From positions 2,396,020 to 2,460,019 of the forward strand of contig NZ_CM001436.1 in NCBI RefSeq assembly GCF_000243255.1: DNA of 64,000 nucleotides, read 5' to 3'. Positions 25,892 to 34,133 of the stretch are shown piece by piece. Position numbers and translations under genes: made by a program. Under the pieces are notes generated by a model, which saw only the letters and a program-made list of their open reading frames with translations, was not told the DNA's origin and did no database searches. The DNA comes from Methanoplanus limicola DSM 2279 (GTDB lineage Archaea > Halobacteriota > Methanomicrobia > Methanomicrobiales > Methanomicrobiaceae). Position 1 is the first letter of the stretch. Each line of letters starts with the position of its first letter.

Positions 25892-26234
25892 TTACCTGCC
25901 GTTTCAGTTCCCTGCTAACTACATCAATCTCTGAAAAGAACGGGTCTTCTGCTCCTCGTTTTTCAATTCCAAGTTCTGTTGCAATTATATGAATGTCCGG
26001 CTCAATACCAGCCTTTTGTATTTTTTTGCACGAACAGCAGTCAGAACAGCCATCCAGAACAACTAAAAAGGCATTGTCCTTTAGCATCTCTGATTTTTTA
26101 TCATCAATTGCAGTTGCTGATAAATGCCTCTCAAAAATACCCGGGTTTCGGAGAATAAATGAGTTTGCCGCCTGAAGAGTAAGTTTTCCCGTGCTTGAAA
26201 TACCAGAGCAGGTAACAAGAATTTTCCCGGTCAT
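25878..26234 (-). CDS. DGC-domain putative zinc-binding protein (ars operon 2)
   Basis: 118 residues from ATG 26234 (MTGKILVTCSG), preceded by AGGTG. A coupled start at 26294 overlapping the arsC stop is possible but would add 20 residues outside the family. Cys motifs VTCSGIS and DGCSDCCSCKK match those of the operon 1 copy. It is followed by the STAS remnant. Confidence 0.75.
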   Translation of the reverse strand: MTGKILVTCSGISSTGKLTLQAANSFILRNPGIFERHLSATAIDDKKSEMLKDNAFLVVLDGCSDCCSCKKIQKAGIEPDIHIIATELGIEKRGAEDPFFSEIDVVSRELKRQVNDQD

Positions 26235-26290
26235 AAAATAACACCTGAGAGTTTCCAAATTCTTAAATTTTTCATCTCTTTTCTCATCAA

Positions 26291-26707
26291 TCATTCCCGG
26301 CCAAATTTTACATCAATAAACTCTGTAATCTCATCTCTGATATTTCTGAAAAAAGACAAAATCTCTTCCTCACTGCCTTTAGCAGATGACGGGTCAATAA
26401 ATCCTGCATGAATTTTTTCCTTCGCCCAGGGAAACATCGGGCATGCTCCCTTTGCACTGTCACAGACAGTTACAAGAATATCCATCTCAACTCCAAAGAA
26501 TTCATCAATCTTTTTAGATCTGTGGCCTGAGATATCAACTCCAATCTCACCCATAACTTTGATGGCATACGGGTTTACAGACGTAACCTCGGTTCCGGCA
26601 GAAAACGCCTCATATTTATCTCCATACCGGGCATTCAGATATCCCTCTCCCATCTGTGATCTTGCACTGTTATGAGTGCATATAAACAGAACCTTCTTTT
26701 TAGTCAT
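26291..26707 (-). CDS. arsC: arsenate reductase, thioredoxin-coupled (copy 2)
   Basis: 138 residues, with Cys10 in CTHNSARS and Cys82/Cys89 in VCDSAKGAC, as in copy 1 at 5423. The two proteins differ at many positions, unlike the ACR3 pair. It reduces As(V) for export by the ACR3 of the same operon. Confidence 0.93.
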   Translation of the reverse strand: MTKKKVLFICTHNSARSQMGEGYLNARYGDKYEAFSAGTEVTSVNPYAIKVMGEIGVDISGHRSKKIDEFFGVEMDILVTVCDSAKGACPMFPWAKEKIHAGFIDPSSAKGSEEEILSFFRNIRDEITEFIDVKFGRE

Positions 26708-26794
26708 TTAATAGATCTCCGTCATACTTCCCTCAGAGGGAATAATCAAATTTTCAAATTTATTATCGAAATACTTAAATTTTCTTTCAGATCA

Positions 26795-27517
26795 TCATAA
26801 TATCATACTTTTAATCCAGATTACAATATAGTAAATTCCACCGGCAATGAAGACATAAGCCGCAGCAGTCCTGATATACGAATCAGCTTTATTCACTCTG
26901 CCCATAAACCTGGCAGCGCCTGTAATTCCTCCTCCAATAAGAAGAGAGACAAGAATTACCGGGAATGCCGTTGCAAGAGCAAATGATGCCGGAATTATCA
27001 GAGGATCGGAGTTACTGACCGCAATTGGAATAAGCATTCCAAAGAAAAGTGCCGCACTAAAAGGGCAGAATGCAAGAGCAAATACAAACCCCAGCCCGAA
27101 ACTGCCTAAAAGGCCCTGATTAAAAAGCCACATTTTAAGCCTGCCGGAATAATCACTCCTCAAAAAATTAAAAGAATCAAATGATATCTCCTTTAGGATA
27201 ATAATTCCTATAATCAGCAAAAAAGGCCCAAGAAGCATCTCACCGTAATTCCTGAGAAATGCAGAGACAGGTGCAACACCCAGTCCGAGCCACAAAACAG
27301 CCGCTGCAACAAGAATGTATCCAAAAGCCCTCCCGCCTGCATACAGAATTCCGGCTGACAAAGTCCTCACAAACTTCTCACCCTTTCCGGAGATATATGC
27401 AATTGCGGCAATATTTGTTGCAAGCGGACATGGACTAAAAGCTGTCATCAGCCCTATGAAAAACGCTGCAACTACGGGGATGCTGCTCATTCCCATGGAT
27501 TCAAGAAAGCCTGTCAA
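26795..27517 (-). CDS. ArsG-like membrane transporter (copy 2)
   Basis: 240 residues, closely similar to the 5925 copy, with the same SPCPLATN and AFCPFSAAL motifs in helices 1 and 4. It overlaps arsF by 4 bp. It is probably an efflux or electron-transfer partner of the ArsF-like lipoprotein. Confidence 0.75.
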   Translation of the reverse strand: MTGFLESMGMSSIPVVAAFFIGLMTAFSPCPLATNIAAIAYISGKGEKFVRTLSAGILYAGGRAFGYILVAAAVLWLGLGVAPVSAFLRNYGEMLLGPFLLIIGIIILKEISFDSFNFLRSDYSGRLKMWLFNQGLLGSFGLGFVFALAFCPFSAALFFGMLIPIAVSNSDPLIIPASFALATAFPVILVSLLIGGGITGAARFMGRVNKADSYIRTAAAYVFIAGGIYYIVIWIKSMIL

Positions 27518-27984
27518 ATACTGCCACCCAAAAGAGGACTAAGAATGGTCTTCATATAATCTGCAAAAGAATTTGGAGAATTTATCCGGTACAGTGCACC
27601 TGCAAGGTTTTCCTTATAAAATTCACCGTTTTTGCCGTAAACACCGATTATCAGAGACGAACCTGCCGCTTCGTATTTATTGACAACCTGAGAGTTATTT
27701 TCATCATCAATATTTATGTGGTCAAATACAAGTTTGCCTGAATCGAGAGAATCCTGATAAAAGGTATGGACGGTCTCATTTGCAAGCTCTCCAAGTAATA
27801 CACAGGAGTAGCACTGGTTATTCGTATGGAAATGATAGAGTTCTACCTTTTGAGCACCATATTTATCTTCAAATTGGGAGATTTTATCTTCATTCCCGTC
27901 TGATGATGCACCCATACATCCTGCTGACAAAATAATTCCTGTCAGGAATACAGATAAAACCAGCAATAATAATTTTTTATTCAT
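27514..27984 (-). CDS. ArsF-like lipoprotein (copy 2)
   Basis: 156 residues. A lipobox (ILSAGC) ends the signal peptide. The thioredoxin-like motif NNQCYSCVLLGEL is kept, as is SLIIGVYGKNGEFY. It differs from copy 1 mostly in the N-terminal spacer. It probably sits on the outer face of the membrane beside the ArsG-like protein. Confidence 0.72.
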   Translation of the reverse strand: MNKKLLLLVLSVFLTGIILSAGCMGASSDGNEDKISQFEDKYGAQKVELYHFHTNNQCYSCVLLGELANETVHTFYQDSLDSGKLVFDHINIDDENNSQVVNKYEAAGSSLIIGVYGKNGEFYKENLAGALYRINSPNSFADYMKTILSPLLGGSI

Positions 27985-28027
27985 AATTCACGTCCTTTCG
28001 ATTCATAAAAATTTAAATTTCGGTCAG

Positions 28028-29140
28028 TTAAGCCTCATTTTCAATGGCACTTTTCTCAAACAGATTCTGTGTCCTAAGACAAATTTTAACAAGCATCAGC
28101 ATAACCGGCACCTCAATTAATACACCGACAACCGTTGCAAGCGCAGCTCCGGATGAAAGCCCAAAGAGAATCGCAGCGGTTGCAATGGCAACCTCAAAAT
28201 GATTCGATGCCCCAATCATCCCGACAGGTGCTGCATCACGGTAAGGCAGTCTGAAGCGTCGTGCCAGGACAAAGTAGCCAAGAGTGAATATCAGCATTGT
28301 CTGAATGAAGAGCGGAACTGCAATCCAGAGTATTGTTAGCGGATTTTGAACTATTACATCACCCTTGAAACTGAAGAGTAAAACAAGTGTTCCAAGAAGT
28401 GCGATAATGCTCACCGGAGTTAAAATATGCAGGAATTTCCCCTCAAACCAGGCCATGCCCTTCTTTGAGATTATCCATCTCCTTGTCAGATAGCCAAGGA
28501 CAAGAGGAAGCCCGACATATACTGCAACCGAGAGCAGAATCGTCTGCCATGGGATCGGCATTGAATTAACCCCGAGCAGAAATCCTCCAAGTGGTGCATA
28601 CAAAATGAGCATTGTAAGCGAGTTTATTGCAACCATAATCAGAGTTAAGCCGTCGTTTCCGCGTGCAAGGTAACTCCACATAAGAACCATTGCAGTGCAT
28701 GGAGCAATTCCAAGAAGGATACACCCTGATACATAACTTCTCCAGAGTTCAACCTCAGTCCCGTTTGCCAGAATTTCTGTTCCGGGAATAAAGTCGACAA
28801 AGACATATCCAAGGAAGAAGTATGCAATCAGAAACATTGTAAACGGCTTAATCGCCCAGTTTATAATAAGCGTCAGCAGAACGGGCTTTGGCGTCTGTGC
28901 CGCTCTTAAAACCTCTCCAAAGTCTATCTTTACCATTATTGGATACATCATGAAAAAAAGAGCGATTGCAATTGGAATTGAGACCTCATAGACAGAATAA
29001 CTATCCAGTGTAACCGCGGCCTGCGGGAAAAATCTTCCAAGAAGAATACCGCCCGCTATACACAGAGCAACCCATATGGTAAGATATTTCTCAAATATTC
29101 CTAGGTCTCTTTTTTTATTTTGGATTTCCAAATTACGCAC
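28028..29140 (-). CDS. acr3: arsenite efflux transporter ACR3 (copy 2)
   Basis: 370 residues. From about 28220 to 29095 the DNA is almost identical to copy 1 (7362-8240), while the first 15 and last 30 codons differ strongly. Such a sharp identity block inside diverged operons points to gene conversion. Conserved helix-4 Cys and helix-9 Glu are present. One ArsR-type site lies just upstream. Confidence 0.95.
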   Translation of the reverse strand: MRNLEIQNKKRDLGIFEKYLTIWVALCIAGGILLGRFFPQAAVTLDSYSVYEVSIPIAIALFFMMYPIMVKIDFGEVLRAAQTPKPVLLTLIINWAIKPFTMFLIAYFFLGYVFVDFIPGTEILANGTEVELWRSYVSGCILLGIAPCTAMVLMWSYLARGNDGLTLIMVAINSLTMLILYAPLGGFLLGVNSMPIPWQTILLSVAVYVGLPLVLGYLTRRWIISKKGMAWFEGKFLHILTPVSIIALLGTLVLLFSFKGDVIVQNPLTILWIAVPLFIQTMLIFTLGYFVLARRFRLPYRDAAPVGMIGASNHFEVAIATAAILFGLSSGAALATVVGVLIEVPVMLMLVKICLRTQNLFEKSAIENEA

Positions 29141-29145
29141 CCCTT

Positions 29146-29165
29146 ATTTCAAATTAATTTAAAAT
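29146..29165. promoter_or_regulatory. ArsR-type operator of ars operon 2
   Basis: ATTTCA-N8-TAAAAT, one mismatch from the consensus in the right arm. It is 6 bp upstream of the acr3 copy 2 start and downstream of the arsR gene, suggesting an internal promoter. Confidence 0.55.
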
Positions 29166-29238
29166 AACTATGATGCCTTATAAGATATAATATTTTTCAC
29201 TTCTTTTCAGCAGAGATTTAAATGAATACTAAAAAAAT

Positions 29239-29628
29239 TTATTGCACGTTGTTTTTACCGGATAAAAGCCACTTTTTCCCTTTTTGTGTCAGGCTGTATG
29301 TTATCCAGGTTCCTTTCTGCTCACCGGAAATAAGCCCGGCTTTTTTTAAAATTGACAGGTGATATGAAAGGCGGGAATCGGAAATTTCAAGAATTGATTT
29401 TATTATGCAGACGCAAAGCGGCTCTATCTCAAGCATTGAGAGTATTTTGATTCTTTTTTCATCCGCAAGTGCACGAAAGATTATGCAAATATTTTTAATA
29501 TTATCTTCAGATGGAATACTGTCTGTTATTTGATCAATCTCATTAATTCCATCGCAATCACAAAGTAATTTTCCTGATTGCCCTTTTATTTCCGCATATA
29601 TTTTTTCGGTTCTGTTTTTCTCTGACAT
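29239..29628 (-). CDS. arsR: ArsR-family regulator (ars operon 2)
   Basis: 129 residues from ATG 29628. The winged helix includes LADEKRIKILSMLEIEPLCVCIIKS with a Cys-x-Cys likely to bind As(III) (segment broken at 20 residues: LADEKRIKILSML, then EPLCVCIIKS), and the recognition region DSRLSYHLSILKKAGL. It has a long acidic N-terminus. It is closely related to the ArsR at 33025 and either could bind the ATTTCA-N8-TGAAAT sites. Confidence 0.88.
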   Translation of the reverse strand: MSEKNRTEKIYAEIKGQSGKLLCDCDGINEIDQITDSIPSEDNIKNICIIFRALADEKRIKILSMLEIEPLCVCIIKSILEISDSRLSYHLSILKKAGLISGEQKGTWITYSLTQKGKKWLLSGKNNVQ

Positions 29629-29719
29629 CAGCAATTTCCGGTCTGTTTTATTTAATTATGAAGATACTTCAATTTATACTGATGCCGGATTTACTCATAG
29701 AACATACACCTGCCGCCTG

Positions 29720-30643
29720 TCATCTCTCTTTCGTTTCCCCGGATAATTGATCTGGGAGCATCTGGAAGCGTTCCACAAGAGCACAGTCTTTGCATTCTTT
29801 GTATTCAAACTCCAGCGTGGAGTGGAGAATTTTGTAATTTTTTAGCCGGGTCTTGATCTCCTGTTTCATCTGTTCAGTTTTTTCAAAATCCCGCACGGAG
29901 GAGTACACATGCGCATCGATTACGTTGATATCGGAACAGAGACTCCAGAGATGGACATGATGTACCCCTTCCACTCCTTTCACTGAAGTCATATCAGCAA
30001 CAACCATATCGAAATCCACCGATTGTGGCGTGAACTGAAGAAATATTATGAGTGTTTCACGTAGTATTCTGACAGCTGAGATCACAATCAGAACTGCTAT
30101 GAAGCCGGAGAGAATGGGATCAGCGATTACCTGCCCGGTGAAAGAAATCCACACGGCAGAAGCAATCACCGCAACCGACGAGATTGTATCTCCCATCACA
30201 TGCAGGAATGCACTCCGGACATTCAGGTTATGGCTCCCGTGGAGGAGAAACATAACTCCCAGGTTCACTGCAAGACCGATGCAGGCCACGATTAACATCA
30301 GCCCGCCCTGTACCGGGGTGGGGTTGAGAAGCCGCTGGTATGCTTCCCAGAGTATGAAGGTGCTTACAAGGAGCAAAAGGATGGAGTTGATGAACGCTGC
30401 GAGAATTTCCACCCGGTGGTAACCATAAGTTCGCTGCTTTGTGGGAAGCTGGAGAGCAAGGGTCATTGCCCCAAGAGAGAGAAGGAGCGAGAAGAGATCA
30501 CTGAACATGTGTCCCGCATCACTGATGAGTGCGAGCGACCCGGAGAGCAGCCCTCCGGCAACCTCTACGAGAAAGAAAAAAAATGTGATGAAAAGTGCAA
30601 TCTTAATCGGTTTCCGGTAGTCCCGAAAATTATCGTTTGTCAT
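29720..30643 (-). CDS. cation diffusion facilitator (CDF) family transporter
   Basis: 307 residues from ATG 30643, with GGAGACGAG upstream. Six membrane helices; metal site SDAGHMFSD in helix 2 and HVMGDTISS in helix 5; cytoplasmic C-terminal domain ending in CKDCALVERF. It most resembles ZitB/CzcD zinc exporters. It is GC-richer than its neighbours, like the island. It was probably inserted beside the arsR gene together with the moaD remnant upstream. Confidence 0.9.
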   Translation of the reverse strand: MTNDNFRDYRKPIKIALFITFFFFLVEVAGGLLSGSLALISDAGHMFSDLFSLLLSLGAMTLALQLPTKQRTYGYHRVEILAAFINSILLLLVSTFILWEAYQRLLNPTPVQGGLMLIVACIGLAVNLGVMFLLHGSHNLNVRSAFLHVMGDTISSVAVIASAVWISFTGQVIADPILSGFIAVLIVISAVRILRETLIIFLQFTPQSVDFDMVVADMTSVKGVEGVHHVHLWSLCSDINVIDAHVYSSVRDFEKTEQMKQEIKTRLKNYKILHSTLEFEYKECKDCALVERFQMLPDQLSGETKER

Positions 30644-30677
30644 CTCGTCTCCTGAATGTGCATATTGGATGTGCTTT

Positions 30678-30775
30678 CTACCCACCTGCCGCCGGAGGAA
30701 AGAGGGCAATCAGATCCCCGTCAGCCAGAAGGGTATCAAGTCCTGCTATAAATTCAATATTCCTGCTATCATATC
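30678..30775 (-). pseudogene. moaD 3' remnant
   Basis: The last 32 codons of a MoaD-type gene (RNIEFIAGLDTLLADGD, then ALFPPAAGG and stop) with no start. Base identity to 8577-8670 is high. It lies just upstream of the CDF gene. It suggests an ancestral duplication of a segment running from moaD into the ars operon. Confidence 0.8.
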
Positions 30776-30846
30776 CGGCTGTCCCGCATTTCATATATGA
30801 AAAACCACTTTTGATCATTCAAAAGAGTAAGACATGACCTGCCATG

Positions 30847-31731
30847 TCAACGAACCACCAGCACATGAGCATCAGCCCTATGAACAACGGCCTCGGCTAC
30901 TCCGCCAAGAAGAGCTTTTAAAGCGCCGGTTCTTCCTTTTGCTCCCATTACAATGATTGTAGGTTTGAAAGAATCTGCAACACCTAATATCTCATCAATA
31001 GCATTTCCGGTTACCAGTTCGGTAACGATTTGAGATATGCCATAATTATTCATTTGCTCCTTTAATTCTGCAAGACGCCTTGTGTCTTTTTCGTTGAACT
31101 CATTTATCTGTTCCTGCGTTGCAGGCCAGAGACGCCTTGTGTCCTGAACATGCAGGATCACAAGCTGATCTGGTTTTGCACTGGCCATCCACTCTATAAA
31201 CGGAATGCACCTTTTTGCCTCTTCAGAGAAATCAGTAAGATAAAGGACGCGGCGGAAGAGATCAGAATTAATAGTGCATGATTCAGGGTCTCCCTTTTTC
31301 ATAACAGATAACCTGAGGATGAGCAGGGGAACATCTGTATGGTGCAGGACATTTTCTGTCTGGCTTCCAAGCAGCATCCGGGGGATAAGCGTTTTCCCGT
31401 GCGAACCCATTACAATGAGTGAGGGAGGATTATTTTCTGCCTTTTCCAGGATCTCTATCCATGGAATGCCTTTTAAAACCTCATATTCCACTTTTGATAC
31501 GCCACAGTCTTCTATATTGCTCTTCCACCCCTTTAGGACCTGATCATCAGATTCATAGATGTCGGAGTCATCTGCCGTCTCAGGGACATTGATCACATGC
31601 ATAAGTTCAGTCTCCACATGCAAAAGTTCAGCCTCTTCAATACCAAGACGGGCAATCTCTGCAACGGCAGGGAGCATCCTGCCTGCTGTGCCGTATACTT
31701 CCAATGGGATTAAAACCGATTTCATTTTCAT
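30847..31731 (-). CDS. tandem universal stress protein (UspA family)
   Basis: 294 residues with two Usp domains. Each keeps the ATP-binding pattern G-x2-G-x9-G(S/G): VMGSHGKTLIPRMLLGSQ in the first and VMGAKGRTGALKALLGG in the second. It is cytoplasmic. The start has AGGTGA 6 bp upstream. An ArsR-type palindrome 110 bp upstream puts it in the apparent arsenic regulon. Confidence 0.9.
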   Translation of the reverse strand: MKMKSVLIPLEVYGTAGRMLPAVAEIARLGIEEAELLHVETELMHVINVPETADDSDIYESDDQVLKGWKSNIEDCGVSKVEYEVLKGIPWIEILEKAENNPPSLIVMGSHGKTLIPRMLLGSQTENVLHHTDVPLLILRLSVMKKGDPESCTINSDLFRRVLYLTDFSEEAKRCIPFIEWMASAKPDQLVILHVQDTRRLWPATQEQINEFNEKDTRRLAELKEQMNNYGISQIVTELVTGNAIDEILGVADSFKPTIIVMGAKGRTGALKALLGGVAEAVVHRADAHVLVVR

Positions 31732-31840
31732 ACAACTTCACCTATATACAATTCCGGCGTTTAGATACAGATCGAAAAAGACATCTCTTAAATTCGTTTT
31801 TAATACCTGCCTGATTCTGTGAAGTGCCGTGTGTCAGAGA

Positions 31841-31860
31841 ATTTCAAATCTGTTTGAAAT
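31841..31860. promoter_or_regulatory. ArsR-type operator upstream of Usp gene
   Basis: ATTTCAAA-TCTG-TTTGAAAT, a perfect palindrome with 8-bp arms, 110 bp before the usp start and the best copy of the ATTTCA-N8-TGAAAT motif. The rest of 31732-32013 holds nothing else I can support. Confidence 0.75.
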
Positions 31861-32013
31861 GTCCTTATGACGTTTTAGTATAAAATAGTAATTGTTTAAG
31901 GCATAATCTGTGCAGATGAAAACACACTCCTGATTATTCAGCAGTGTAGCAGCAGATCCACAAAGAGTGTGATGTATCAGAATCTGCGAAGCGCACCTGA
32001 GGTAAAAAAAGAT

Positions 32014-32844
32014 TTACAGAGGAAGCCCCAGGAATGAAAAAAATCCTGTCATCTTAAGCCCCATATAGATCATAACAGCAATGAAAACATACTTAAGCTG
32101 TTTTGCGGGCATTTTGTGTGCCACACAAACCCCGGCCCTGGCCATGATTACACCCGGCACTGCAAGAAGCACCCATTGAAGTAAATTTAAATAACCCAGT
32201 GAATATTCAGGGAGTCCGGTAACCGAAAGTCCGTTTATTATATATGCAATTGTCCCGCCAAGAGCAGTAAACGCCATCAGTGCAGTTGATGTTCCTACTG
32301 CTTCATGCATCTTAAAGTGAAGTGCAAGCACCATTATGGGGATTAGAACGACACCGCCGCCAATACCGATAATTCCGGATAGAATACCAATCGGAATACC
32401 CCATAAAAGGAAGATGATGACGTTGTTTACCGGATTTTCTTCCACTTTCGGCGGTTTGGCGGTGAGCATTCTTACGGCACTCAGGAGAATTACAACACCG
32501 AAAATAATTTTCAGGTATTCACCAGGGATTAAAGTCGCGAGGTATGCACCAATAAATGCGCCAAAAAATCCGGCAAGACCCATCGTAACAGCGGCATTCC
32601 ACATGACTGCGCCTTTTTTGTTGTGGCCATATGTTCCGGAAAGAGCAGTTGGAAGTACTACTGCAAGATTTGTACCGAATGCAACAAGAATAGATATATG
32701 AGGATCATAACCCATTGATGTTAAAACCCAGTACTGGACCGGGATCATTATGAAGCATCCGCCAACGCCCAAAAGTCCGCAACCAAAACCTACAACAATT
32801 CCGGTGAGGAGAAGTGCAAGTATGTATATTAATTCCAATTCCAT
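32014..32844 (-). CDS. TauE/SafE-family sulfite exporter
   Basis: 276 residues with eight predicted membrane helices in two repeats (GFGCGLLGVGGCFIMIP and GIIGIGGGVVLIPIM). The family exports sulfite or organosulfonates. The ArsR-type operator just upstream links it to the arsenic response; it could export a sulfur- or arsenic-containing anion. The direction and substrate are inferred. Confidence 0.88.
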   Translation of the reverse strand: MELELIYILALLLTGIVVGFGCGLLGVGGCFIMIPVQYWVLTSMGYDPHISILVAFGTNLAVVLPTALSGTYGHNKKGAVMWNAAVTMGLAGFFGAFIGAYLATLIPGEYLKIIFGVVILLSAVRMLTAKPPKVEENPVNNVIIFLLWGIPIGILSGIIGIGGGVVLIPIMVLALHFKMHEAVGTSTALMAFTALGGTIAYIINGLSVTGLPEYSLGYLNLLQWVLLAVPGVIMARAGVCVAHKMPAKQLKYVFIAVMIYMGLKMTGFFSFLGLPL

Positions 32845-32859
32845 AATTTATCTCCACGC

Positions 32860-32879
32860 ATTTCAATTTACATTGAAAT
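32860..32879. promoter_or_regulatory. ArsR-type operator of TauE gene
   Basis: ATTTCAAT-TTAC-ATTGAAAT, perfect 8-bp arms, 16 bp upstream of the start codon. Confidence 0.72.
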
Positions 32880-33024
32880 AGTACCCTTTAAACAAGCTTA
32901 AAGTTATTTAATTTACCATGAAAAAAAGTTCATGAAATCAATGTTTTATGATAGATAAATGAAAAACCAAATATTTTAATTAAATATGACCGGATGCCGT
33001 TTAATCAAATTCGCCAGAATCGGT

Positions 33025-33384
33025 TTATGGCAGCAGTGCCCTTCCCTTATCAGTCAGACTGTATATTATCCAGTTGCCCTGCTGTTCTCCAAAAATCAGA
33101 CCATTCTCCTTTAAAACCGAGAGATGATAGGACAGTTTTGAGTCGGCAATATCCAGAACTGTCCGGATTACACATACACAGAGCTGCTGCTTTGAGAGCA
33201 TCAGGAGAATTTTCATTCTGTTCTGATCGCTAAGAACATGATGCAGGGTGCAGATCTGCCCGATAGTATCTTCATCCGGCATTTTGCTTACAATTCCGTC
33301 AATCCCGCCGGATTTCTGAAGCGAACTCTCTATCTCCGGAGGCAGTCCGTAACTTTTGGCATCTCCTCTTATCTTATCTGTCAT
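33025..33384 (-). CDS. arsR: ArsR-family regulator
   Basis: 119 residues from ATG 33384 (MTDKIRGDAKS). A longer TTG frame from 33408 would run through the operator and is rejected. LSKQQLCVCVIRTVL supplies the Cys-x-Cys, and DSKLSYHLSVLKENGL the recognition helix. Its own operator lies 18-37 bp upstream, so it probably represses itself. It is divergent from the redox/permease operon at 33671, whose two operators it likely also binds. Confidence 0.9.
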   Translation of the reverse strand: MTDKIRGDAKSYGLPPEIESSLQKSGGIDGIVSKMPDEDTIGQICTLHHVLSDQNRMKILLMLSKQQLCVCVIRTVLDIADSKLSYHLSVLKENGLIFGEQQGNWIIYSLTDKGRALLP

Positions 33385-33401
33385 AATTTGGTATCCCGGA
33401 T

Positions 33402-33421
33402 ATTTCAACTAAATATGAAAT
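33402..33421. promoter_or_regulatory. ArsR-type operator (autoregulation)
   Basis: ATTTCA-N8-TGAAAT just upstream of the arsR start at 33384. Confidence 0.68.
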
Positions 33422-33583
33422 ATTTTGATATATATGAATTCCGATACTCAAAGTCGGGCTCCCAAAGACTGGATGAACCCTGTACAGATTCTCCCAATAT
33501 GAGGAGTTATGACCTGAATAAAGAACTTTATGATGTAAACTTACTGTAATTTATCAGAAACTGATATAATAACGTGCCCAACC

Positions 33584-33603
33584 ATTTCAAATTTAGTTGA
33601 AAT
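33584..33603. promoter_or_regulatory. ArsR-type operator 2a of the redox/permease operon
   Basis: ATTTCA-N8-TGAAAT, first of a pair, 68-87 bp before the first gene at 33671. Confidence 0.72.
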
Positions 33604-33636
33604 AATAAATTATAAATATGTCTGATGATAACATAT

Positions 33637-33656
33637 GATTCAAATAAATTTGAAAC
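33637..33656. promoter_or_regulatory. ArsR-type operator 2b of the redox/permease operon
   Basis: GATTCA-N8-TGAAAC, exactly 53 bp from 2a, the same spacing as the pair before acr3 copy 1. It also contains TTCAAAT-AA-ATTTGAA (33639-33654). It rules out the ATG at 33635 as a start. Confidence 0.68.
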
Positions 33657-33670
33657 AGGAATTGATGAAA

Positions 33671-33832
33671 ATGTCTGATGAAAAAGAAACTAATGAAAAG
33701 AAAGGGTTTTTCTCCAGATTTATGAAAGGAGAGGGGAACGAATGCGGCTGCGGCTGCTGCGGCGGCATTAAGATTGTGCCAAAAGAGAGCAGCACTGAAA
33801 AGGAAGACTCTGTAAAGGAAGAGGAATCCTGA
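33671..33832 (+). CDS. small Cys-rich protein
   Basis: 53 residues from ATG 33671 (an ATG at 33665 is an alternative). Between charged ends lies ECGCGCCGGIKIVPK with four Cys in six residues, a likely metal or As(III) site. It is the first gene of the operon and is followed after 4 bp by FTR. No named family is certain. Confidence 0.65.
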   Translation: MSDEKETNEKKGFFSRFMKGEGNECGCGCCGGIKIVPKESSTEKEDSVKEEES

Positions 33833-33836
33833 AAAA

Positions 33837-34130
33837 ATGACAGATTCGGATTCAGTCCTGCAAAAAGAGACTGAAGAAAAAATACTTGCCTTTGCAGAGA
33901 GGTATGCAGAAAAGAAGGGCTTCATCCTCAATCCGGACAGGAAGGAACTTGCGGATGTCATATCCGGACTTTCACGGAATAAAATAAATTCCAAAAAACA
34001 GTACTGCCCCTGCCGCCTCAGAACCGGTGACAAAAAGAAGGACAGAGAGATAATCTGCCCGTGCATCTATCACGAAGACGAGATCGAAAGAGACGGACAC
34101 TGCCACTGCATGGTCTTCTTTAAAAAGTAA
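33837..34130 (+). CDS. ferredoxin-thioredoxin reductase, catalytic subunit
   Basis: 97 residues with the full set of Cys motifs in order: CPC (in YCPCRLRTG), CPC (in ICPCIYHED) and CHC (in HCHCMVFF). These hold the [4Fe-4S] cluster and the redox disulfide in FTR. The enzyme passes electrons from ferredoxin to thioredoxin, which is encoded three genes on at 36504. No variable subunit is seen, as is usual in archaea. Confidence 0.92.
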   Translation: MTDSDSVLQKETEEKILAFAERYAEKKGFILNPDRKELADVISGLSRNKINSKKQYCPCRLRTGDKKKDREIICPCIYHEDEIERDGHCHCMVFFKK

Positions 34131-34133
34131 GGT

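Noticed and set aside
29666-29685. ArsR-type operator before the arsR gene at 29239
   Set aside because: ACTTCA-N8-TGATGC has too many mismatches in the right arm to count with the other nine.
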